From Korobacter sp963703075 (GTDB lineage: Bacteria; Acidobacteriota; Terriglobia; Terriglobales; Acidobacteriaceae), in contig OY969786.1 of NCBI GenBank assembly GCA_963703075.1, positions 868,001-932,000 of the forward strand: a DNA stretch of 64,000 nt, in the 5' to 3' direction. The number at the start of each line of letters is the position of its first letter. Position 1 is the stretch's first letter. The position numbers and the translations under genes are program-made. Shown in pieces: positions 17,136 through 26,085 of this stretch. Under the pieces are notes generated by a model. It worked only from the letters and a program-made list of their open reading frames with translations. It made no database searches and had not been told where the DNA came from.

Positions 17136-18074
17136 CTACGAAGGTCCATGCCGAAGTTTGTAAGCTAACCAGTGGCGTTCGAGCTTTGTTAGCTCTTGGG
17201 CAGGGATATCTTTTAATGGGTTCTGCTTTAGCAGGTGATCGAGCAAGGTAGAGACGGGAACGAACCAACCATTCTTGCTCGCCAGGCGGCGCATCAGGGT
17301 TTCGAAACGAGGATGCAATCCCTTCTCGAAGAACCCGCAGGAGAAATGGGTATACATGATGCACACCCCGCCTTCTTCTTCCAGCCTGTCCTGTTGCGCC
17401 TCACCGCAGGTTTCGCAAAAGCGGTTTACCACGCAACCATCTGTGCTGGTGAACCACGCCTTGACGAACGGCGTCTTTGGATTGTGGTAAGGCATCGTGG
17501 GATTGACCCGATCAAGGTTGATTTCTCCCAGCACGAAGTTTCTGACGTAGTCCACGTGTTCCAGGCACATGTCTCCCCAGAAATAGGGAGAGTGTTCAAT
17601 GTGTCCTTCAAAGGTGCCCCGGTTTCGGAACCCGGTCGCAGTCTCATAGAGCGCGCGTATCATCGGCGTCGTGATGCGCGATTCGCCCCAATATAGATTT
17701 TCGCGGTTCCTTGAATGATTGGCGTGAGCGCGCGGCATCAGGCCAAGGCGGTCCTGGAATTCTTGAAGACCGCGCTTGACTACCTCTCGTACGGAGTCGG
17801 AGTTGCGAACACAGTGCAGCGCAATCTCGTGCCCTTCGTCCCTTAGTGCTCGAACAAACCCAAGGTATTCGGCATCCTGCAGCGTTCCCCCGCTTAAACG
17901 ACCGCTTGAAAGATTCGCCAGCGGCCACACCGACTTGGTGACACGAAGACCGATCTCAGTCAGCAATTTGTACACCGGCGACGTGTTCTCAACCGAACTG
18001 CCGTCGGTGTCATCGAAAATCGTAAACGCAAAACGCCGGTTACCGGGAAACCTTGACATACACGGAAAAATCAA
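17136..18074 (-). CDS. Polysaccharide-deacetylase-like protein
   Basis: About 312 residues. The N-terminal strand FAFTIFDDTDGS carries the paired Asp residues of NodB-type deacetylases. GHEIALHCVRNSD and HANHSRNRENLYWG fit the following histidine blocks. A CETCG motif and a late MYTHFSCGF block follow. The family hydrolyses N- or O-acetyl groups from glycans at a metal site in a seven-stranded barrel. No signal peptide is visible, so a cytoplasmic role in glycan or nucleotide-sugar metabolism is possible. The TTG at 18074 is the farthest start; an ATG five codons in is equally plausible. Base composition looks less GC-rich than the flanking genes. Confidence 0.6.
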   Translation of the reverse strand: MIFPCMSRFPGNRRFAFTIFDDTDGSSVENTSPVYKLLTEIGLRVTKSVWPLANLSSGRLSGGTLQDAEYLGFVRALRDEGHEIALHCVRNSDSVREVVKRGLQEFQDRLGLMPRAHANHSRNRENLYWGESRITTPMIRALYETATGFRNRGTFEGHIEHSPYFWGDMCLEHVDYVRNFVLGEINLDRVNPTMPYHNPKTPFVKAWFTSTDGCVVNRFCETCGEAQQDRLEEEGGVCIMYTHFSCGFFEKGLHPRFETLMRRLASKNGWFVPVSTLLDHLLKQNPLKDIPAQELTKLERHWLAYKLRHGPS

Positions 18075-18664
18075 ACTTCCGATTAGGATGTTCGCACAAG
18101 CGGCTTGGGTGGGATGGAATCCATCTCCTACTCCCAGTGGTAATAGTGGGCATCAGGCTGGTGGCGCGATCCCAAAGTAGCGGTGCTTTTCCACCTCGCT
18201 CAGATCCAATCCCCGCGCGCCCGTTGGGGTAGCTCGCAGTGTACCAGCGTTCCGCGCACACTGTGCAGTTTGTACAAGAACTGCGAAGTTCTATGCGACA
18301 TCCACGAAACTTGCGATGCCCAGGACTGCGCGTGGTATCGCCTCTTCTCCAACCATCATCTAATAGTCATATCGAACGATGGTTTGGAGCTGTGAAGAGT
18401 CGGCGCTCCATTCATAGCCGCAGCGCTCGCAGGATATTTTGAGCACGCCCGCGAGAATAGCGGGCTGCGCCGAGCCACTATCCCACCCAAAGTAGTCGCA
18501 TCCAACTTGCCTCTAGAAGAGACAGAAGACAAGGCAAATGGTTGTTGTGGTGACCCATCGTTTCCTTCCGGTAGTTCCAATGGCATCGCAGGTAGTACAG
18601 TGCTCATCCTGACGAGTGCGTTTCTAACGACGATGAGTTGTGCAGGCCTTCGTTCGATTACCGT
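18075..18664. other. Non-coding stretch, nothing recognised
   Basis: About 590 bases without a supportable gene. Several short frames on both strands lack RBS, codon preference or family resemblance. The composition is uneven and less GC-rich than the neighbours, which could fit decayed coding DNA, but no fragment was identifiable. Confidence 0.4.
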
Positions 18665-19483
18665 TTACTCCACCACTTTGAAGGTATAGAGCTTGCCCTG
18701 CGAGCCGGCGGCGTTGCGCGCGGCAATCGCGTCGGGAGGCAGGAAGCCGTATTCGCCGGCGGCGAGGTGGTCGAGTCTCACCGTATAGGTGCGGGGCGCG
18801 GTCTTGGTCCACTCGAAGTTCACCGTGTCGCGGGCACCGCTGGAGACATGAAAAACGCCTCCGGTCACGGTGCGGAATTCACGGTTGCCCGGGTTCTGAT
18901 GGAGATGCAGCAACTGATACTCGGTGATAGCCACGCCTTCTGGGGTGACAACCAGGAATTCGAGCGGTTGCCCTAGCCGCAACGCGCTGCTGCCGCCGTT
19001 CAAGTGTCCGTTGAGGTCTTGCTTCACAACGCCGACGGTGACCGTGTTCTTGAGCACGCCCCCGGTCTTCCAATTCACAATTTCCGGCAGCACGTCGCCC
19101 CACTTGTTATGTTGCTTCACGTAGAGGCCCACGTCGGTCGGTATATCGCTCGGCTCCGGAGGCCGTCGCACGCCGACAGGAGCATCGGGCAACGCAGGCA
19201 CCGGCCCAACCATTTCCCGAATCACGCGCTCGCTGACGGAGTTCTGCTTAAGCCGGACAAGTTGATCGGGCGTCAGTTCGAAGGGCTGCGCGTTCTTCTT
19301 GATCTGCTGGATGATCATCTCGTCGCTCAACCCGGCGTTCGACATTTTGATCACGTCGCTGACCGTGACCTGGACCTTGGGCGGAGGCGGCGGGGGCGGG
19401 TTTTCGCCCTTGACGGTGAATTGCGCGAACGAAATCGGGACCAGTAAAAAGAGGGCGCAGCTTAGACGAAACAGCTTTCGCAT
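18665..19483 (-). CDS. Exported protein with a seven-proline run
   Basis: 272 residues. A signal peptide (MRKLFRLSCALFLLVPISFA) is followed by GENPPPPPPPKVQVTVSD. Next is a small helical domain, IKMSNAGLSDEMIIQQIKKN, with ELTPDQLVRLKQNSVSERVI; it looks like a sequence-repeat 'aGlsde.I...I' domain common in acidobacterial exported proteins. A C-terminal beta-rich domain of about 150 residues follows, in which I recognise no family. GGAG precedes the ATG. It is divergently transcribed from the EF-P gene, 133 bases apart. The polyproline run is exactly what EF-P proteins help translate. Confidence 0.7.
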   Translation of the reverse strand: MRKLFRLSCALFLLVPISFAQFTVKGENPPPPPPPKVQVTVSDVIKMSNAGLSDEMIIQQIKKNAQPFELTPDQLVRLKQNSVSERVIREMVGPVPALPDAPVGVRRPPEPSDIPTDVGLYVKQHNKWGDVLPEIVNWKTGGVLKNTVTVGVVKQDLNGHLNGGSSALRLGQPLEFLVVTPEGVAITEYQLLHLHQNPGNREFRTVTGGVFHVSSGARDTVNFEWTKTAPRTYTVRLDHLAAGEYGFLPPDAIAARNAAGSQGKLYTFKVVE

Positions 19484-19616
19484 CGCCGGTCTCCTGTGTC
19501 AGCCGTCGTAATCGGGGAGTTGGGCAGGAGTATAGCATCCGGCCCCTGGTTTTCGATGTGAGTCTCCCATCCGGCGACGCCACGTCAGGCGCCAGCCGGG
19601 TTATCCTGAAAGGGCT

Positions 19617-20189
19617 ATGGCTGCATTAATCGACGCAATGAGCGTGAAGCGCAAAATGTTTTTCGAGCACGAAGGCGTGCCCTATCACTGCCTGGAGGCG
19701 GAGGTGAACACCCCTTCCGCCCGCGGGGCACAAACCCTGGTTCGCCTGAAAATGCGGAACCTGCTCACCCGTGCGGTCTTCGATAAGACCTTCAAGGCGA
19801 GTGACAAATTCAAGGAACCCGACCTGGAAGTAGTGCCCGCCTCGTATCTGTACCGCGATGCCGATGGGTTTTACTTCATGGACCAGGAAAGTTTCGAGAC
19901 CCACACCCTCACTGCAGAAATGGTTGGCGATGCCGAAGATTTCCTCATCGAAGGTCTCATCGTGCAGATGAGCAAGTACAACGGCAACCCCATCGGCATG
20001 GAGTTGCCCACGTTCGTCGAACTGGCAGTGAAGTATACCGAGCCGGGAGCGCGCGATTCAGGCGCGGGCAGCGTGACCAAAGCAGCCACCCTCGAAACCG
20101 GCGTCGAAATCCGCGTGCCGCTCTTTATTAAGGAAGGCGAACGAGTCAAGGTGTCGACCGAGACGCGCGAGTTTGCGGGCCGGGCCTAG
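19617..20189 (+). CDS. Elongation factor P, YeiP/EfpL-type loop
   Basis: 190 residues, three beta domains as in EF-P. It rescues ribosomes stalled on consecutive prolines by entering the E-site. The tip loop of domain I reads TPSARGAQTLVRLKMRNLL. Classical EF-P has PGKGxAF with a modified lysine. Here the loop is two residues longer and carries Arg, like PSARGAAT of the YeiP (EfpL) branch. Domains II-III look normal (FMDQESFETH, IEVRVPLF-type end: VEIRVPLFIKEGERVKVST). The start could be the ATG at 19617 or the in-frame ATG seven codons later. No modification enzyme gene is nearby. Confidence 0.9.
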   Translation: MAALIDAMSVKRKMFFEHEGVPYHCLEAEVNTPSARGAQTLVRLKMRNLLTRAVFDKTFKASDKFKEPDLEVVPASYLYRDADGFYFMDQESFETHTLTAEMVGDAEDFLIEGLIVQMSKYNGNPIGMELPTFVELAVKYTEPGARDSGAGSVTKAATLETGVEIRVPLFIKEGERVKVSTETREFAGRA

Positions 20190-20222
20190 GGAATCAGCTT
20201 GTCCTGGCCGCCAACGACTTCC

Positions 20223-20733
20223 TTAAATGGGCTCCGCATTCGTCTTGTGGGCTTCGCCCGTGTTGCTGGGAGAGTCGTCGAATGACCGGCCGGGCTCGAA
20301 GGCGAACTTGCGGTACTTCGGGCCAACCTTGCGAATCACATCGTGCCAGCCATTTTCCCAGGCCACATGAACCTCGCCGTCCACGTACGTCCAAATACCG
20401 CGGCCGCCGGATTCCACGGTGTTCGAAGCCTCGCCGTTTTCCGAAAACGTGAAGGTGTAGGTGTGTCCCTGGTTGTCGCCCACCGTCCACTTGCCGACGA
20501 AAAATGGCCGCCCCGGGAGGTCCAGCCCGGTTGGCGGCATGCTTGTCGCTCGGCGATTTGAACTCGATCTGGCTGATGTCCGACATCGAGAAGGTCTGCT
20601 GGTGGCCGTCTTTAAACGTGATGACGATCGAGTCGGCGTTGCCCTTTGAGTCGGCGCTTGCGATCGCCGGCAGGCTGAACAGCGCGAGCGACAACAGGCC
20701 AACCGAAACGAGTCCCCTATATCCTTTGCGCAT
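20223..20733 (-). pseudogene. Small exported protein, frameshifted
   Basis: Two frames combine into one protein. The first starts with a signal peptide (MRKGYRGLVSVGLLSLALFS), then SIVITFKDGHQQTFSMSDIS and QIEFKSP. The second continues FFVGKWTVGDNQGHTYTFTF, SENGEASNTVESGGRGIWTY and VDGEVHVAWENGWHDVI, a small beta-sandwich-like domain. The switch lies around 20526-20528. Deleting one base of the CCC there gives an uninterrupted 169-residue protein. AGGA precedes the ATG at 20733. The family is not recognised; 'GKW...G..YTFTFSENG.A' recalls lipocalin-like extracellular domains. Confidence 0.6.
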
Positions 20734-21067
20734 CCCTTTTTCCTCGCAACCAGAATCTAGACACACTATCACTAGGGATGATACGTGCAGTGAGAGGGAA
20801 TAGTTCCGCTGCCCGACGCATTGTGGGTGACGGCTTGGTTCCGGGTACCCTTTTCGCGCTCGTGCATTTCAGCAGCTCAGGCTGTAGAAAACTCTCCCAC
20901 GCCCCCCGATTTGGCTCGACCGATGTAAACGCGTGGACTAGCATCCGGTCGCCGAGCCTTCCGCAAAAGATCGTCCTGCGGCTCTGCCTGCGCGATAGCG
21001 GCGCGTTGTCACCGCAGAGAGCCAGGTTCGACATCGGAATGCTGACGAGGCAGAAGGAGAACTCTCT
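20734..21067. other. Divergent intergenic region
   Basis: About 330 bases between two divergently oriented, frameshifted small exported genes. No gene or strong hairpin seen. It presumably contains both promoters. Confidence 0.4.
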
Positions 21068-21491
21068 ATGCGGCTTGGAATTTGCGCACTGGTTGTGGCC
21101 GTGGGCCTGAGCTCCATGACCTGGGCACAATCGGGCAGTACAGGTTTCAACCTGAACGGCATTGGACACGAGCAAGGGAGAGTTCATAGGCGCGGTCATC
21201 GGTGTCGCGGCCGCGGTCACGGTGGTCGTGGTGGTGGTGTACATCAAGGTGCACCAGAAACGGATCGAGGGATGTGTTTCCTCGAGCGACCAGGGCCTGC
21301 ACCTGACGAACGATCAGGACCACCAGACCTATACTCTCGCGGCCGACACCATGAACCTGCAGACGGGAACGCGCGTGAAGTTGAGAGGCAGGGTCCATAA
21401 AAAGCGCGGCGGAATACGCGAGTTTGAGGTGAAAGGGTTGGTGAAGAACGAAGGCGCGTGCAGCCCGCCCGCCGCGCCGCCGGCATCGTAG
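21068..21491 (+). pseudogene. Small membrane/exported protein, frameshifted
   Basis: The first frame gives a signal peptide (MRLGICALVVAVGLSSMTWA) and QSGSTGFNLNGI. The second gives TSKGEFIGAVIGVAAAVTVV, a Val-rich membrane helix, then VHQKRIEGCVSSSDQGLHLT, DQDHQTYTLAADTMNLQTGT and RVKLRGRVHKKRGG, a small beta domain. Removing one G from the pair at 21164-21165 joins them into 140 residues. The 'tytL.gdt..l..G.rV.l.G' pattern is common in small acidobacterial exported proteins of unknown function. GAAGGAGAA stands upstream of the ATG. Confidence 0.6.
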
Positions 21492-21660
21492 TTCACCGTA
21501 GAGTGGGATGAATGAATTGCGTGGGCCGTCTGTCGCGCTGTCCGGCACACCCCCGAGTAAGCACGTGAAAGATCTTCGCCTGGAAGCGGCGCGTCGTAGC
21601 TGAGTCGACCTCGACAACCTGCGCCGGGTCTTCGTCCGAAGACGGCACGACCGCACCCCG

Positions 21661-21899
21661 ACGTGAGGTAGGGGCGACGTTTACGTCAGGGAGGCTTCTG
21701 ACGAGAGGTAGCGGCAACGTTTACGTCAGGGAGGCTTCTGACGTGAGGTAGCGGCGACGTTTACGCCAGGGCGGCTTCTGACGTGAGGTAGGGGCGACGT
21801 TTACGTCAGGGGAGGCTTCTGACGTGAGGTAGCGGCGACGTTTACGTCAGGGGAGGCTTCTGACGTGAGGTAGCGGCGACGTTTACGTCGCCGAACCAG
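21661..21899. repeat. Tandem repeat, about six copies of a 40/41-bp unit
   Basis: Units start at 21661, 21701, 21741, 21781, 21822 and 21863. The unit core is ACGTGAGGTAGCGGCGACG, then TTTACGTCAGGGAGGCTTCT and G. Copies differ by a few substitutions, and two by one extra G. The last copy is truncated and ends GGCGACG-TTTA-CGTCGCC, a perfect hairpin; the others keep the shorter GACG-TTTA-CGTC. There are no spacers, so it is not a CRISPR array. It lies downstream of two convergent genes. Confidence 0.9.
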
Positions 21900-22070
21900 C
21901 GCCTGCTCTTGCTGTTGGCTTTAGCCACTGGGGCAGGGAAAACGGAAGCTCTCGTCTTGTCTTCGCAATGCCGCGGCGCGCCGGCTTTCGTTCGATATAT
22001 TCAATCACCCCTGCGCAATGCTCCGCTGACCGTATGCGCTCATCGTGACATTTCCTCCGACCAACTTTCG

Positions 22071-24233
22071 CTAGGGCAGCGAGATTTGATAGAGGTTCTG
22101 GTGGACGGTGGTATTCACCCAGGCATAATGCTCGGGATCCTTGCCTGGCACCAGTTCTCCGCGCCCCACCGATGCGGCTCCCTGAACCACTTTCGCTTCG
22201 GCCAGTGGCGCGATACCTCCCACTGGGAGATCCGGCAGACTTTCGCCCGGACCGACGGGAATTGCCAAGGTTCGCCCAGGACTGGTTCGCGACGGATCCT
22301 CCACAGAAACGAACAGAAACTTCCCGTCCGTGGACCACTTGGTTAAACACCAGGGCGCGCAAATGCGCTGCGAGGCTCCGTCGGCCACAGAAATGGCCAC
22401 GATCGCGGGAAGGTTGGTATCCGGCGCTCTGGGAACCTCGGCAGTGACCCATCGGCGGCCCGGAGAAACAGACTGGATCTCCCCGATGGGAGACGGGAAG
22501 ATCTTCGAGCGGTGCGACCCATCCGCATTGATATGCTCGAGGTAGTTTTCGTTTCCCTCCGTCTGCTGGAACAGAATCTGCCCCCCTGCGCCAAAATGCG
22601 GCGACCGTACTTCCGACAGGTTCACTTTTACGGCGGGTGAACTTCGGTCCACGGCCGCTGTCCATACCTGCAGGGTCCCGTCTCGCGCAGGGGTCGTATA
22701 CACCACCTGTTTGCCATCCGGCGAGATATCGAAATCGGTGATTGAAATCCCAGGGAACACCACGTCGCTTTTCCCGGAGTCCACCACCGTTCGCCACAGT
22801 TCCGCGTCGGAACTTTCCCGCCGCCGCAACATGTAATAAATAGCGCTGGCATCCGGGCTGAAGGCAGGGGAAGAGAATCCGCCGATAACTTCGCCCTCGG
22901 AAGAGAGCGGCCGCTCCTTACTCCCGTCGTGAATCCAGATCGCGCTCTCATGTACTCCCACTGAGGTGATGAGCGTCTGCCCATTCGGCTCGACTGCCAC
23001 CCCATCCTCTTCCGTGGGTCCAAAGGTGATTTGCTCCGGCTCCCCTCCCGGGAAATGCTGACGCCAGATGTGGCTCCGTCCTTCCACGGCGGCCGTGAAA
23101 TACATCCAACTGCCATCCGGTGACCACCCGGCGGAAGTGCACGCCCCCGTGGGTCCAACCAATCGCGGCTGACTCCGGCTATCCAACGCAACCAGGCGGC
23201 ACGGCGCCCAATCGCCGTTCCCGTCCATCTCCACCACCAATGCCCAGCGGCGATCCGGAGACGGGAATGAGTAATGGGCCATGCCTCGCTCGTGCGCGGG
23301 GAAATAAATCTCGCGCAGGCCGGCGTGGGTCTCCGTTGCCGTAACGACTCCTAAATGGATTCCCGTCCTGATCTCAGAAAAAAGCAGGTGCTGCGGGTCA
23401 AGCCACACCAGTCCCGCGGCGTTCTTCAGCAGAAGATGAGGCTCTCCTCCTAAAGCGGATACCTCGTACGTGGAAAACTCGGTAGTCTCCAATACCGTGT
23501 AGGCAATCTCGGTCCCATCCGGCGAGAAAGCCAATCCATACTTCGGCCGTGCGTCGTCCGTCACCCGTCTGGCCTCGCCGTTAGGGAGCATCTTGACGTA
23601 GATTTCGTCGGACGTGAGAAAACCATTGTCTCCACGGATGAATGCCACCATATGCCCATCCGGCGAAAGCACCGGCGCCACCGCCGAGTCCGTGAAATCT
23701 GTTAGCTGCAGGTACCGCTCCGGCAGCCGATGGCGCACTCGATAGAGGGCTAGGCCGCCAATCGCCAGAACCACGCAGGCCGCCGCAGCCACAGCCAGAA
23801 GAAGCCATCGTGCCCGGCGGTTTTTGGCGATCCCGCCACTCGGCGGGAGGGCCGGGGCAATCGCCGGCTCGAAAACTCGAGTTTCTGACGGCCGTTCAGC
23901 GCTGCTGGCGAGCGCAATGAAGCGGTATCCGATGCGCGGAATGGTTTCGATGTAACGAGGAGAATCTGCCGAATCCCCCAGTGCGTCGCGCAGTTTCTGG
24001 ATGGATTTATTCAGCCCGTGGTCAAAGTCGACAAACACATCGGACGACCACAGGCGTCGCCTGAATTCTTCCCGCGTCACCACCTCGCCGGGAGTTTCCA
24101 GGAGCAACGCCAGGACTTGAACCGGCTGCTGCGACAACCGGATCTTCGCGCCGTTCTTGGCGAGCTGCCGTGTCCTGAGATCCAGCTCAAACTGGCCAAA
24201 CCGAACCACGTTTTGCGTGTGTGCGAGCGACAT
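22071..24233 (-). CDS. Winged-helix DNA-binding protein with TolB-like propeller (CadC-like)
   Basis: 720 residues. An OmpR/CadC-type winged helix lies at 10-105 (FGQFELDLRTRQL, LLETPGEVVTREEFRRRLW, YIETIPRIGYRFIA). A Pro-rich linker and one membrane helix (WLLLAVAAAACVVLAIGGLA, about 145-165) come next. The periplasmic part of about 540 residues has repeated PD40/WD40-like strands (APVLSPDGHMVAFIRG, GLAFSPDGTEIAYT, AGWSPDGSWMYFT, DFDISPDGKQVVYT). The design is a one-component membrane sensor that binds DNA directly, abundant in Acidobacteria. The ligand and target genes are not known. No partner is evident next door. Confidence 0.88.
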   Translation of the reverse strand: MSLAHTQNVVRFGQFELDLRTRQLAKNGAKIRLSQQPVQVLALLLETPGEVVTREEFRRRLWSSDVFVDFDHGLNKSIQKLRDALGDSADSPRYIETIPRIGYRFIALASSAERPSETRVFEPAIAPALPPSGGIAKNRRARWLLLAVAAAACVVLAIGGLALYRVRHRLPERYLQLTDFTDSAVAPVLSPDGHMVAFIRGDNGFLTSDEIYVKMLPNGEARRVTDDARPKYGLAFSPDGTEIAYTVLETTEFSTYEVSALGGEPHLLLKNAAGLVWLDPQHLLFSEIRTGIHLGVVTATETHAGLREIYFPAHERGMAHYSFPSPDRRWALVVEMDGNGDWAPCRLVALDSRSQPRLVGPTGACTSAGWSPDGSWMYFTAAVEGRSHIWRQHFPGGEPEQITFGPTEEDGVAVEPNGQTLITSVGVHESAIWIHDGSKERPLSSEGEVIGGFSSPAFSPDASAIYYMLRRRESSDAELWRTVVDSGKSDVVFPGISITDFDISPDGKQVVYTTPARDGTLQVWTAAVDRSSPAVKVNLSEVRSPHFGAGGQILFQQTEGNENYLEHINADGSHRSKIFPSPIGEIQSVSPGRRWVTAEVPRAPDTNLPAIVAISVADGASQRICAPWCLTKWSTDGKFLFVSVEDPSRTSPGRTLAIPVGPGESLPDLPVGGIAPLAEAKVVQGAASVGRGELVPGKDPEHYAWVNTTVHQNLYQISLP

Positions 24234-24423
24234 TCCACACTTGCCAGATCGTGAGCCGGGAGTCTAGCACTCTAGGAGACTGGGGACAACTTCTTCCAAC
24301 TGGCTACAGCAGAAAGACTTCTTCGGGGACAAACAATTCGCCCGGCAGGCATTGCTCTCCCCCGGGCAGTTATGGAGACTCGGCCCCGCAATGGACGAAA
24401 GACAAAATCAGAGGGAGACCGAC

Positions 24424-25110
24424 ATGAAATCCACATTCAAGAGGTACTCACGTTTTTTGGCCCTGCTCGCTGTCGGAATGATCGCGGCGGTAGGAGTTGC
24501 CCAGGCAGGTGACTGGCGGGACGACGGCGATCGCCTGGCGCAATGGGCTGAACTGGAAGGCCTTCACGCAGCCTTTCACGCGTCAGTGAGCGTCCACGAT
24601 CCCGTCAACGGCGATTCGCCTGCGGTGATCACTCAGCGTATCCGCGACGCCGTCGCGCTCTGGACGAAGGATGGCGAAGTCACGATTGTGAGCACTTCCG
24701 CCGCGGCAGGAAATTACATCGGCTATGGCGATCCGGATGATCCCGAAACTTGCCCTGTGCCCACGGGCGACACCTCTTCCACCGGTCGACAGGGCACCCT
24801 GTGCACCTTCTTCAAGTATGTTTCCGGCGGGATGCAGCTAGCCAATAAGTTTGTGTCGCTGTCCCCTGCATATAAAACGAAGTTCAACCCTGTAAGGGAT
24901 CGAGACGGCCGGTGGAAATCTTCGGTGTATTTCGAATGCCACTACTTCGACGTGTCATTGGATCCAACGACCGGCCTGCCCTCCTGGATAGCCAAAAGCC
25001 ACGTAAACCTTAGCGGCGAAGCCAAAAAGATCGATGGGCGGTGGTTCTTTACCCACGTCAGCTCATCCGCCGTTACCGTTCCCGTTCCATCGCCAGTTCG
25101 AATTCGGTGA
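24424..25110 (+). CDS. Exported SnoaL/NTF2-like protein
   Basis: 228 residues from the ATG at 24424, which has GGGAG just upstream; an in-frame start at 24352 is less likely. It has a signal peptide (MKSTFKRYSRFLALLAVGMI...AQAG). The mature domain is consistent with an NTF2/SnoaL cone fold: WAELEGLHAAFHASVSVHDP, IRDAVALWTKDGEVTI, YVSGGMQLANKFVSLSPA, KIDGRWFFTHV. No catalytic residues can be assigned. Such exported forms occur as solitary genes in soil bacteria. Divergent from the winged-helix regulator, with about 190 bases between the starts. Confidence 0.6.
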   Translation: MKSTFKRYSRFLALLAVGMIAAVGVAQAGDWRDDGDRLAQWAELEGLHAAFHASVSVHDPVNGDSPAVITQRIRDAVALWTKDGEVTIVSTSAAAGNYIGYGDPDDPETCPVPTGDTSSTGRQGTLCTFFKYVSGGMQLANKFVSLSPAYKTKFNPVRDRDGRWKSSVYFECHYFDVSLDPTTGLPSWIAKSHVNLSGEAKKIDGRWFFTHVSSSAVTVPVPSPVRIR

Positions 25111-25225
25111 AGCAAAACTCCAGATGCAGTTGCTCGCCCTGGTGCGGTGCATCCTACGTCGATTGGCGTTGGATGTACCGCACGTCTGACGTTCAGACGA
25201 GACGGGAACTTCCTGCGCGCACCTT

Positions 25226-25385
25226 GCACCAGCCTCGTGAAAGGCCACGACTTCAGTCGTGCCAAAAGCCGGGCGCGCAGCGCCCCTCCGCACCAGCTTC
25301 GCGATCGCTCGTCTAGTCTGCACCAGCTTCGTGAAGGGGCACGACTTCAGTCGTGCCAAAAGCCGGGCGCGCAGCGCCCCTCCGC
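25226..25385. repeat. Two direct copies of a double-hairpin repeat (about 66 bp, period 94)
   Basis: Copies at 25226-25291 and 25320-25385 are nearly identical. Each contains GCACGACTTCAGTCGTGC (or GC for the first base pair variant CCACGA), an inverted repeat, followed by AAAAGCCGGGCGCGCAGCGC with the stem GGGCGC-GCA-GCGCCC. A partial third CACC-AGCTTCG motif lies between them. This is a dispersed intergenic element type, with no coding capacity. Confidence 0.8.
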
Positions 25386-25517
25386 GCTGCCGCAGGCGAT
25401 TTGCTGAGAGCTTCGCGCCTTCCTAAGCGCCTCTCTCGGGGGGACACGTTACTCGCGTGCGTCCGGCTTCGCATTTATACATGCGCCCGCCCCAAGGCCG
25501 ACCTATGCTGGCCTTCG

Positions 25518-26084
25518 ATGATCGAACGCTTTGTCGCCTGGTTCGTAGACGAAGACGCGCAGTGGAAGCCCGTATCAACGCCGATCTTCGTCATCTCGGC
25601 CATCTTCTACGGGATGTTCCTGCTCTACGCCGCCGCCAACCACGATGGCTTCCTCTTTATCGATAACGCCAACCTGGTGGTGCATGAAGGCGGCCACGCG
25701 CTCTTCGGATGGTTCGGCTACAAAATCGGCATCATGGGCGGCACCTTGCTTCAGTGGATGGTGCCGTTCCTCCTCGCGTCGTACTTCTTCTATCACCGCC
25801 AGCTCGCGGGCTTCGTCTTCTGCACATTCTTCTTCTTCGAGAACTTCCTCTACACCGCCACCTACATGGCCGACGCTCGTGCTGAAGCGCTCCCTCTCGT
25901 CTCCCTCGGCGACTCCGAAACCGTGGAACACGACTGGAACACCATGTTCGGCTGGTGGGGCCTGCTCCTGCACGATACCCAGATCGCGGCCTTCGTCCGC
26001 TTTCTCGGCTGGATAGGAATGATCGGGATCGTGGCGTGGCTCGGTTACCGGTGGTATCTCAACCGCCAGAAAGGATCCGCGTAG
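25518..26084 (+). CDS. Membrane protein with HEGGH motif (M50-like metallopeptidase?)
   Basis: 188 residues from the ATG at 25518. Four to five hydrophobic helices are visible. After the first comes NLVVHEGGHALFGWFGYKIG, a HExxH zinc motif inside a membrane segment as in site-2-type (M50) proteases. A later acidic patch (DSETVEHDWNTMFGWWGLL) might supply a third ligand, but the NPDG-type motif of true S2P is not seen. The closing helix is IGMIGIVAWLGYRWYL. It is a solitary gene; a peptidase role is inferred only from the motif. Confidence 0.6.
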   Translation: MIERFVAWFVDEDAQWKPVSTPIFVISAIFYGMFLLYAAANHDGFLFIDNANLVVHEGGHALFGWFGYKIGIMGGTLLQWMVPFLLASYFFYHRQLAGFVFCTFFFFENFLYTATYMADARAEALPLVSLGDSETVEHDWNTMFGWWGLLLHDTQIAAFVRFLGWIGMIGIVAWLGYRWYLNRQKGSA

Positions 26085-26085
26085 G

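Noticed and set aside
20120..20200. Programmed frameshifting as the explanation of the shifted genes
   Set aside because: None of the four sites has a slippery heptamer or a downstream pseudoknot in a conserved context, and the correct families do not use frameshifting.
21661..21899. CRISPR array
   Set aside because: The 40/41-bp units follow each other directly with no spacers, and no cas genes are near.
21883..22797. 304-codon minus-strand frame overlapping the winged-helix/propeller gene
   Set aside because: It overlaps the strongly supported 720-residue gene in another frame; the product is Gly/Arg/Ser-rich with no fold signature.
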